From Chrysochromulina tobinii (lineage: Eukaryota; Haptophyta; Prymnesiales; Chrysochromulinaceae): 29,331 bases of DNA. The notes below the pieces were generated by a model that saw nothing but the letters and a program-made list of their open reading frames with translations, was not told the origin of the DNA and made no database searches. Positions 18,862 to 27,900 of this stretch are shown piece by piece. The translations under genes were made by a program, and so were the position numbers. The stretch spans positions 1 to 29,331 of the forward strand of contig JWZX01002872.1 in NCBI GenBank assembly GCA_001275005.1, read 5' to 3'. How positions within the stretch are numbered: the stretch's first letter is position 1; each line of letters starts with the position of its first letter.

Positions 18862-20154
18862 TCAGAGCGCGGACCGCAGAATGTTGAGCATCTCCCTCCA
18901 GTCGCCGCCGCCGTCATGCCAGGCTCCCAACACGAGCTCGCGCGCGCCCTGCCCCATGGTCGCGACGAGCAGCGCGACGCCCACGTTCAAGAGGAGCTTC
19001 TCGACTCCGAGCACGCCCGGCGGGGGCAGCGCGTTCGAGAGGTGATCGACGAGCAGGTGGAGGACCACGCATCTCAGAGGTGGGAGAGCGACCGAGCCCA
19101 CGCGCACTGGTTCGGTGGGCAGCGCGGCGGCGCGCAGGAGCAGGAGCCCCATGGCCGCGCCGCTCACGGCCGAGCGCGGCTGCGCACGCCGCCCGAAGAG
19201 GAGCTGCGTGAGCACGCAGCTGAGCGCGCTCACCACGCCGGCCGCGGCCCACCAGCCGAGCAGCGCCACCCTCCCGGGGGCGCCGTATTGGGCACTTAGC
19301 ACGGGCTCGAGCTCTGCCGAGGTGACGACGAGGACGATGAGCGCGTGCAGCCAATGGACGAGGCCCACGGGCGTTACCGTCGCCGTCAGCAACGTGTACA
19401 GCCGGCCGCGGCGCAGCAGGCTGTCGAAGCATGTCGACAGGTGGCCAGCCACGAAGCCTCGCGGCAGCAACTTGCTCAGCAAGTAGCTGCCGGTGAGTGC
19501 GAGGAGCAGAAGCGGCGGCGCGCCGACCGAGGCTGCCCACGGGCCGAGGGCTTCGGGACTCGTCGGCAGCAGCGGCAGCCATCGCCCGAGCAGTCCGATC
19601 CACACGAGCTCGCCGTGCACTGCTGCCGAGCCGAGGCCCAGGTTGAGAAGCGGTGAGATCGGCCCGTCGGCGGCTGCGCCGAGCGCCTCCTCGAAGAGAG
19701 GACCCCACTCATCGCGGTGCGCGTCAAGCGTCGTAATCAGTGATGTCTCGTGCGGCCGCGTGTACACGCACGCCGCCGAGAGCACCGCGAGGCACGCCGT
19801 CGAGCGCCAGCGCATCCGACGGCGCTCAGAAGGCTTCACCTGTGCGGCGCCCGCTGTGACCACCTTGGCCTCCGGCGGAACTTCCGGCATTGATATCGGC
19901 ATCTCGGCTGGAGGGGCGGTCAATGGCTCGATGCCGCCGAGTAGGCCGCCATACTCAGCAGTAGGAAGAGCAGCAGCAGCACCGGTATCGCCAGGACGGC
20001 CGCTAGGAGGCTCGATCGGCGGCGGCGGTACGAAAGGCTTGGCGCCGAGCGGAGGTCGCGGTGCTGGACTGCTCGTGGAGCCCGTCGCGAACGGGTTGGG
20101 TGGCGTCGGGTAATTGAGGTCGGCGCCCAGTGCGAGAAGCAAGATGGCGTGCAT
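18862..20154 (-). CDS. Rhomboid-like polytopic membrane protein, likely divergent or inactive protease
   Basis: The protein is 430 residues from ATG 20152-20154. It opens with a short signal-like segment MHAILLLALGA, followed by about 95 residues rich in Pro, Gly and Ala, then a basic stretch ERRRMRWR. From about 165 there are several hydrophobic segments. The rhomboid signature is RGRLYTLLTATVTPVGLVHWLHALIVLVV (249-277), matching the amphipathic R-x-W/Y-T-L-x-T-x-x-x-x-H region, and SAVSGAAMGLLLL (328-340), matching the GxSG active-site loop with Ser331. The loop has Ala in place of the first Gly, and I see no His in the last membrane helix (VEKLLLNVGVALLVA) to complete the Ser-His dyad, so catalysis is doubtful. 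Rhomboids cleave or bind membrane proteins. The N-terminus could send it to the secretory pathway or a plastid. Confidence 0.68.
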   Translation of the reverse strand: MHAILLLALGADLNYPTPPNPFATGSTSSPAPRPPLGAKPFVPPPPIEPPSGRPGDTGAAAALPTAEYGGLLGGIEPLTAPPAEMPISMPEVPPEAKVVTAGAAQVKPSERRRMRWRSTACLAVLSAACVYTRPHETSLITTLDAHRDEWGPLFEEALGAAADGPISPLLNLGLGSAAVHGELVWIGLLGRWLPLLPTSPEALGPWAASVGAPPLLLLALTGSYLLSKLLPRGFVAGHLSTCFDSLLRRGRLYTLLTATVTPVGLVHWLHALIVLVVTSAELEPVLSAQYGAPGRVALLGWWAAAGVVSALSCVLTQLLFGRRAQPRSAVSGAAMGLLLLRAAALPTEPVRVGSVALPPLRCVVLHLLVDHLSNALPPPGVLGVEKLLLNVGVALLVATMGQGARELVLGAWHDGGGDWREMLNILRSAL

Positions 20155-20369
20155 CGGCGAGGTCCGTGGAAATGACGAGACGAGAGCTCATCGCCTGGAA
20201 GGTTTCTCCTCGCCTCGAAAAGAAGGAACGCCGATTTTGCGGGATTGGAACTCGAAGCTGCCCCTCGTTGTTTCCAAACTAGGCACAAAGGCTGTGGGGC
20301 CCCGCCGCCCTCGCCGCCGCTCGCCGCCCTCGCCGCCGCCGCCCCTTGCTGGCAGTCGCAAGAGGCGCA
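20155..20369. promoter_or_regulatory. Shared 215-bp upstream region of rhomboid-like and glycosyltransferase-like genes
   Basis: Two divergent ATGs are only 215 bp apart, so this must include both 5' untranslated regions and probably a bidirectional promoter. A (GCC)-rich run lies at 20299-20345. No TATA box is seen. The role is inferred from geometry. Confidence 0.45.
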
Positions 20370-21521
20370 ATGGATGTGGCTGTGTGCCTGTCGGGCTGGG
20401 TGAACGTCAATGTCGTCTCAGCCGGTCGCACACTGCGACTCAATCTGATCGACCCGCTGGGTGCCGATGTGTTTGTTGCGGGCACATATCTGCACAGCGA
20501 GTGTACTGCAGAGCACTGCGAGCTTTTTCATCAGCAACTCCACGGACTCGAGCCGATAACCCGGAAGTCCTTTCGGCCGATGGTCACCACATCGGAGCTG
20601 CTTCGCTCCATGCAAGCGCTACCGCCATGGCCTCGTGTCCTGGCGGTCTCTGCAACTCAATACCGCTATCGCAACCTCTCCATCTTCACGCCAGTGCTTG
20701 GAAACTCTCAGGCCAATGTCCTGCGCGAATTTTGGGACTACCAGCAGGTCCTCGACCTCATGACACAGCACGAGCAGTCCATCAGAGCGAGATACGCTCG
20801 CGTTGTCTTCTCTCGCCTTGAGATGGACTGGGCGGCTCCCCACCCACCTTTGCACTTGCTCGCCCCACAGCTCCTCTGGCTGCCCTGGAGCAACTCGCGT
20901 TACGCCACAGGGCTGAACGATCGTCACGCCGTGATGGCTCGTGAGCATGCAGAGGTCTACTTTGGCCGATGGCGACTGCTCCACACGCACTTGACGCCCG
21001 AGGGACTGCGCATGGGGCCAGCACGCTCCAATCTCATTCCCATGGGCTCCCTCACGTACGTAGGCCCTGAGGTTTTCCTCAAGTTGCTGCTCTTCGCCGC
21101 CAATATCTCGTTTGGGTTCTTTAGTCCGCTCGGTTTCGTGTCCTGCTGCGGCCTGGCAGTCCGACGCGGCGGCACGTGCTGGCAATATGCCCTCTGCCGG
21201 AAGGCGCAGCTCGGCAATCGAACAGCGGGAGCGCGTTACCCGGACGAGCTCAACATGGCGATCCACGACGCTGCTTTGCTTCGCGCATGCCCAGGGGCCG
21301 CGCTGCAGCCCAAACTGTTTCTGGACGGCACGAGAGGACCACGGGGCGCGTCAGGGCTCTTGCAGCTCGTCATACCCGCTGACAGCCTCGGTGATGAGCA
21401 CGTTTGGCGGAATCGTACACAAAGACGCGTCCAAACATCGCCTCTGCTGGTGATCCGCAACAGTACCAGCACGACCACGCTGCTGATGAGCACGCAGCAA
21501 ATGTCATCATGTGCTCTTTAG
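20370..21521 (+). CDS. Glycosyltransferase-like protein of an algal/protist family
   Basis: The protein is 383 residues; ATG 20370 is chosen because MDVAVCLSG is the expected family start and the frame upstream has only a TTG. The opening MDVAVCLSG...LRLNLIDPLGADVFVAGTYLH has the pattern (short strand, CLSG, NLI-PL-ADVFV) I associate with an uncharacterised glycosyltransferase-like family common in haptophytes and related algae. Mid-protein RARYARVVFSRLEMDW fits the strand leading to an R-x-D-type metal or sugar-binding motif. The end is Ser/Thr-rich. There is no signal peptide, so it is cytosolic or has an unseen anchor. Substrate and product cannot be told from sequence. The opposite strand also carries a long open frame, which I regard as a shadow. 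Confidence 0.68.
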   Translation: MDVAVCLSGWVNVNVVSAGRTLRLNLIDPLGADVFVAGTYLHSECTAEHCELFHQQLHGLEPITRKSFRPMVTTSELLRSMQALPPWPRVLAVSATQYRYRNLSIFTPVLGNSQANVLREFWDYQQVLDLMTQHEQSIRARYARVVFSRLEMDWAAPHPPLHLLAPQLLWLPWSNSRYATGLNDRHAVMAREHAEVYFGRWRLLHTHLTPEGLRMGPARSNLIPMGSLTYVGPEVFLKLLLFAANISFGFFSPLGFVSCCGLAVRRGGTCWQYALCRKAQLGNRTAGARYPDELNMAIHDAALLRACPGAALQPKLFLDGTRGPRGASGLLQLVIPADSLGDEHVWRNRTQRRVQTSPLLVIRNSTSTTTLLMSTQQMSSCAL

Positions 21522-21937
21522 TAGGTTCTGGCGTCTCTTGTAGTAGCTAATGCGTAATGGGTGCCGTCGAGCGTCGTGACCTCACTGGGGGTGTACCTTA
21601 GAGCGGAGTCCGGTCGATGACATTTCAGGCGGAGATGAAAAACCGTGAAGAAAAAGAGACCACCACGCGCAGTTGGCTGTTGGGAAAGCCACAGATCCAC
21701 TAGCATCGTCAAAAAAAAGCAAAAATGGCGTCTCGTCATGGCCCGCGGGTCTCGGAATACGCCTCTTTGTGCTGGGGTCCGGACCGACCTAGCAATTGAG
21801 TACCCGACGAGTACTTAGTACTTGTGTTGACCGAGGGCAGCGGAGCCGTCCGAGTTTGAGATAAGAATTTCCCACACACGCACAGCACGACCCCCACACG
21901 AGCAGGGATTTGCCTCTTTCCTGCGAAGCGCCCGGCC
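21522..21937 (+). promoter_or_regulatory. Upstream region of the NLR-like gene
   Basis: These 416 bp contain the 3' end of the glycosyltransferase-like gene and the promoter of the NLR-like gene. A/T-rich patches lie at 21630-21660 and 21706-21728. The dyad AGTACT-T-AGTACT (21810-21822), with an additional GAGTAC nearby at 21798, is the only ordered element and sits about 115 bp before the start codon. Regulatory function is a guess from position. Confidence 0.35.
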
Positions 21938-24900
21938 ATGGACATGGACAACAATGGTGTAGCGGCTGACGAGTCACTTCCGTGGACGTCCGTGCGTTGC
22001 GCCTTGTACCTCTCCAATCACCAGGTCATTCAGAAACTCAACTTGGCGATCTGCGATGCTGCACGCGTGCAGGCGCCCAACCCGCTCATCCACATGGCCC
22101 AGTTCCTGCGTGCGTGGCGGCCACATCCGGACGACCCGCCTTCAGTAGCCGCCACATCATTGGCGGATAGCGTGAGAGTGCGCGCTTCGAGCACCAGCGT
22201 AGGCAGCAGCAGCAGCAGCAGCGCCGTCGGCAGTCCAGATGGCAACAGCTCACCGCTGCCAGCTGACTTGTTAGCTGAGCCGCCGCTGCTAGCTGAGCCG
22301 CCGCCGCTCACGCCGCCTCCGCCCATCTTCCTCGACCCCGCCGACGACGAGAGCGACGCACCTGATGAGGACGAGAGCGACGCCGTGGTGGCGGCCGTGG
22401 TGGCGTCCCCCGTCGCGCTGGAGCCGCCGCCCTCGGCCACGGCCGTCTCGTCGCCGCCACTCGCGGCCGCGCCGCCCGCGCCCGTGGCACCCATCGGAGG
22501 CCGGCTCATGCCGAGCAGCGAGGAGGAGCTCTCGAGGCTGCTGCGAGAGTCAGGCATCGACGTTTCCACATGGGGTACCGGTACCTCAAAGTCAGTGCGC
22601 CATCTGCTGGCCGAGCTCCACGCGACCGAGTGCCACCTGCAGCTGCACGGCGAGAGCTCCGAGCTGCTGCGTGTGCTCGCGCGCGTAGACGTGCAGCTGC
22701 ACTTGCGTGGGCGTGTGCTCGTCGAGACGCACACGCAGATGGGCGGGCGAACGGCGCAGCGCTTCAAGCTGCTCTCGGTGCGCATGCGGGAGGGCGAAGA
22801 ATGGCAGGCGGCCATCCGACGCGTGCTGCGCGTGTTGCTGCGAGGAATTTCGGAGCACGGCTACCAGATGGACGAGGACGCGCACACGGTCCAGATGAGC
22901 CGCCGCCTCGCCTACTCGTATCCGGGCCTCCATACAGAGTGCACTCGACACTTCGTGACGGTGGTGCTGGACGAGCGCTCTGATACGTTGACGCTTGGGC
23001 ACGCGGCGCAGGACAGGTTCACAACGGCCGAGTTCGCGGCGGGTGCCACGTTGTTCAAGCACCATTGGGCGTGGTACCTACCACGAGAGTGGGAGACGAT
23101 CCAAAAGAAGCTCAAGCGAGAGGACCTCGAGCATGCGCGCCAGCAGCAGCAGCAGCAGCTCCAGCACGGCGGCGGCGGCGGTGGTGCCAACGGGAGCGCG
23201 CACGGTGCGAGCGCGCACGGCGCTGGCGCGCACGTCAACGGCGCGCACGCGCGCGCACATTTGGACGACACACCCGGCTGCCACGACGTGCGTTTCGACG
23301 GCCAGGGCGAGTTGCGGATCACGGATGATGATCTCGGACCCGAGGAGATCCAATTGCGTGTGCTGGGGCAGCTGTACTCGGGTTGCCAGACGCTCTTCTA
23401 TCATCGGATCGGAGCAGAGCAGGGGCGAGCGCGCATCTTGTACGTGCAGGGCCTCGACTCGCGCGGCGCGTGGCTAGATCCCACAGTGTGCAAGCTCGCG
23501 CCCAAGGATCTGCTACGTGCCGAGGTGGACGCGCACGCGGCGTTCGTGCGATACATTGGCGAGTCGGTGCCGCAACGCATAGGCGAGCCCGTGTACATGG
23601 ACGAGATCGGTGGGATGGTGCTCGAGCTCGTCGGGGCGTGCTGGCGCATGCCCGAGCTCGCGCACACGCAGGCCAACCTGTCGAACACGTTCGCCGAAGT
23701 GTGCAAGTACGACTCGGACCACGCGGAGGAGCTCGCGGTGCCCAGGACGGCGCGAAGCCGCCCTGTCTTCGGCGAGGTTCGGCAGGTGATCGACGACGTG
23801 CTGCTCGGGCAGCTCGCAGCCGTGGTGCGCCAGTCGGCCCACCGCGAGCCCGGCGTCTCGCTCGTCGACTACTACGGGCTGCTCCCCAAGATCCGCAAGC
23901 AACTCTCGCGCGAGGAGGACCATTCCTTGCATCTGGCCATACGCAAGGTGATCCCCATCATCAAGCCGTCGACGCTGATTGCGCTGCGCTCGCTCGAAGC
24001 AGTGCTCGCCGAAAAGGGCGAGGAGCACGTTGGGCCCGAGGGCTACCCCGGCCCCTGGTTTTGCATCGTGCACGGCGACCTGCATGGCGGCAACATCATG
24101 GTGGACTCGCGCTCGTACTCGTGGCTGATCGACTACGGTGAGGTCGAGGACGCGCACGTGTTCAAGGACCCTGCCAAGCTCGAGGCGTGCTTCTGGTTCA
24201 TCTACACGACGCTGCCCATTCCGCCACGCGCACTCACGTCGGCGTCCGCACGCGAGCTGCGATGGTGGCTATCCATCCCCGCCTTGGTGGCCGAGAGGCT
24301 CGATGAGCGCGCCAAGGCCACCGGCCAAACGCTCACGCTCGAGGCGCTGCCCGAGGTGCTCCGAGGGGCGTGTGCCTCCGCGGGCGTGGCGGGCAAGCAC
24401 GTGGACGTCGACGAGGTGCTGCTGCGCTTCGCATCCGAGGCGGAATGCGATGAGTACCTGCGCGAGGCTGAGCAGATGATGGACGTGCTGCTGCCCGACC
24501 GGGATCTCCATCTGATGGCGGCGCAGCTGCAGAGCTGTCCCTCGTTTGTGACCAAGGAGCGGCTGCGCCTGTGCTGGGAGCAGGTGGTGCAGATCCGCGA
24601 GCTGCTCACGCGCTCGTACTGTCGGCCGCACTCGGGGGACGTGCACCAATACGACGCGCACCCCATGCAGTACGCGGTCGCCCTCTTCCACTTTGCTCTC
24701 AAGACGGTGACCCAGTACAGGGAGCCCAATCCATACTCGCGGCGCCTCGCGGCGCACGCCGTCGAGCGGTTGGCAGGCTACGTCGAGGCGTGGGTCAGAG
24801 GGCAGGAGGTCGAGCGACCGGCCGCATCCAATGAGGCTCTCGGCATCGACCCCATACGTGCGCGTAGCTTTTCGTATGGGGTGGGCCAACGGCTTTGCAT

Positions 24901-27900
24901 TTGGTCGAGCGAGACTGACGCGTGGGCCGAGGCGACAGTGCTGCGTCCGCCCACGGCCACGCAAGCCGCGCCGATGCACCTGCTACGCGTGCTCTCGGGC
25001 GCCAGCTCGCACGAGCGCGACGTCGATCTGGACGTGCAAGCCCACATGTGCCTGCCGCTCTATGCTTACGCTGTCGGCCACCCGCTGCGCGTCCTCTCCC
25101 CTCGCGGGGCCTGGGAGGTCTGCGTCGTCGTCGACCGCGCACCGCGCACCAACCAATTCGTCGTGCGCATGCCTCCCGCGTCGAAGCTGCACTGGGTGCT
25201 GCTGCTGCCCTGGAACCACGCGTCGATGACGCTCCATGCGCGTGTACCCCTCTTTGCGGTCCGCCAATACGACGCGCTCCACTGGCTGCCGTCAGACGAG
25301 CTGGGAGGGTCTGCTTCGCGCCGCCGCCTCTTTGCCGTTGGGAGCGAGGCGGATGGCTCGATGACGACCGACCGGAAGGCGCCCGACGAGCTGAATGATG
25401 CCGAGAGCCCGAATGTCGAGTACGCCCGACCCATTGAGTTTGTGCTCAACTTCCGAGCGGCCGCACGAGCCTTCCATTCATGGCGCGCACTCTGGTGCCC
25501 GGGCGTCGTCGTTGGTGTCCATCGCAAGCCCACGCGCCTCTCTGCGTCCCTCGCGAGTGTGATGGTGAGCAAGACGTGCGACGTGGTCTCAGGCAGCTAC
25601 TGCTTTGACACGAGCTGGACGGCGCCTGAGCAGCCATTGCTCGTGAGGCAGCTCTTCGCGCCCGCTGCCCTGGCTCTCATGACCGCCGCGTCCGCCGCGT
25701 CCGCCGCGCCCTCAACGCCGGACGCTCACATGGCCTTCACGCCCTCGTCTCCCGACGGTTACGCTGCCGCGCTGTTCAGGCCAGGCAGCCCATTGGCCCT
25801 TTCTGCCGGCTTCGGCACGCCCGGCGCGCCATTGGACGGTGGCGCCCTCTCGGGCACCCTCGGCGACAGCGGCCTGTTTCTGGGCGAGGTCCTCGGCGAG
25901 AGCGCCACCGCAAACGCGGCAGGCGCGGGCGCCGAGATGGGCACCGATCTGGACGAGGAGGCAGATGGCGATCTCGACATCGAGGATATGGATACCTTCG
26001 AGCTCGATGAGCTCTCGAATGGGTTGGGGGGAGCACACTCGGCGCATCGGCTCGCGCAGATGCAGACGATCGCGGGCCACCGGTGGGGTGCTTGGGAGCG
26101 CGCGGTGGTCGTAGGCGAAGAGCTTGAGCTCGACCCCTCTTGGGAGCGACCCTCTGGCGCGCCCGCGACGACGCCGCGCGCCGAGCCATTACGGCTGGGC
26201 TGGAGGAACAACCCGCGCATCGAGGTGGAGACGCAGCCGCTCTTTGTCTATGCGCCCGGCTCGGAGCTCCGTCTGCTGCGTTCGGGCCGTTGGGGCACCG
26301 TGCGCATCGTGGCCGCGCATACGGGCGAAGCCGCGCCTCCCAACACGTACCTCATCGGTGGCGTCGATGGATTGCCGCGAGAGCCCATCGAGCTGCACGT
26401 GCGCAACCACGCGCCGCTGCTCGACGCAAGTCTCGATTTGGATCAGGAGCATCTGCGCTACTCGAGCTGGGTGCGCTCGACCTACGCCCACGTGGTCGAC
26501 GCTCTTTCCGGCGAGCGGCTCGATATCTTGCTTCAGTGCGTCAAGCTGCGCGTGGACGGAATCACGTCCGACGACGACGATGCCGACGCCTTCGAGACCC
26601 TTTCGCAGGCCACCTTCGCCGAGGACTTTGTTCGGCCGATCATCGTGCTGGGCGACGCGGCCTCGGGCAAATCGACCTTTGCGCGCCTCTTTCTCGTCCT
26701 CGGCATCCTGCAGCGGCGAGAGCCACGACTGGTCCCTTTCCTCCTGACCACGATCGATCTCGTGCGCATCATCAAGCAGAACTCGCTCGGCGGCGACTAC
26801 CTCGACGGCTACCTGCGCTCCGTCTACGGCCCACGCTCGCGCCGCTACCTCTTCCTCAAGCAGGCGCTGCTCGAGCGCCGGCTCGTCCTCTTCCTCGATG
26901 GCATGGACGAGATCCCAACCGGGCTCAAGAGCGTACTCGAGGCCTACTTCATGTGCTATCTGCGTGCCCACGCGCGTATCGTGATGACCTCGCGCCCAGG
27001 GGGTTTCTCCGCCGCGTGGCTCGAGCTCTGCACACGTGTGCAGCTGCTGCCCCTCGATGCGGAGCAACAGGACGTTGTCGCCAAAGCCCGGCTCAGGCAG
27101 CCACAGCACCTGCACGTGTTCAAGCAGCTCATGATGCGCCCTGACCTTCAGCAGCTCGCGACTAACCCGCTGGTGCGTGAGGGTCTCGGATCGCGTCGGA
27201 TGGCCTCTGATCGCGTCGGATGGCCTCTGATCGCCTCTGGCCGTGTCTCCATCTGATCGCGTCGGATGGCCTCGGATGGCCTCAGACGGCCTCGGATTGA
27301 TTCGTGCCGCCCCCTCCCCCTCGCTGGACAGGTCCTCTCCATGTTCATCTCCCAAATCCGCTCGGCGAGTAAGCAGGCGGCCACCGCCGGCACGACGCCC
27401 ACCGTCCTCAATCGATGGAAGCTGTACCACGCGGCCATGTCGACGATCATAACGCGGCTGGACGCGAAAACACTCGAAGCGCGCAAGGGACGGGCGGGGC
27501 GTTCGTCCGCCGCGTACATGAGCCTCCTGATGGACATCGCATTCGACGCGCACTGCAAGCAGAACAAGGACCTGACGAGCGAGGTGATTCGATCCGCCAT
27601 CACCGAGCAGACGGCGGCGCTGTGGGAAGATGTCAAGGAGAGCGTTGCACGCGGCCAGTTCGCCGTCCTCACCTCCTTTGTCGAGAACGACGAGCTTGTC
27701 TATCGCTTCAGCCACCTGACCTTCCAGGAGCACCTGTGCTCGATGATGATCGCGGGGATGCTCTCGGAAGAAATGGAGCGCGTCAAGTCCATTATGGCCA
27801 GCGCCGGGGTGCGAAAGATGCTCCAGGGCACATGGTGGCTCACTGTGACTCAGTTTTGTCTCGAGGGTCTCGTTATTGAGGGCGAGCGCGGCATGCAGCT

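Noticed and set aside
19920-20020. Alternative frame in the rhomboid-like gene reading LAAVLAIPVLLLLFLLLSMAAY, a perfect membrane segment
   Set aside because: It is produced by GCTGCTGCTC-type simple sequence in another frame; the main frame is open throughout and carries the rhomboid motifs.
20619-21266. Minus-strand frame of 215 residues opposite the glycosyltransferase-like gene
   Set aside because: It mirrors a coherent plus-strand protein with family-like motifs; the minus frame lacks any.
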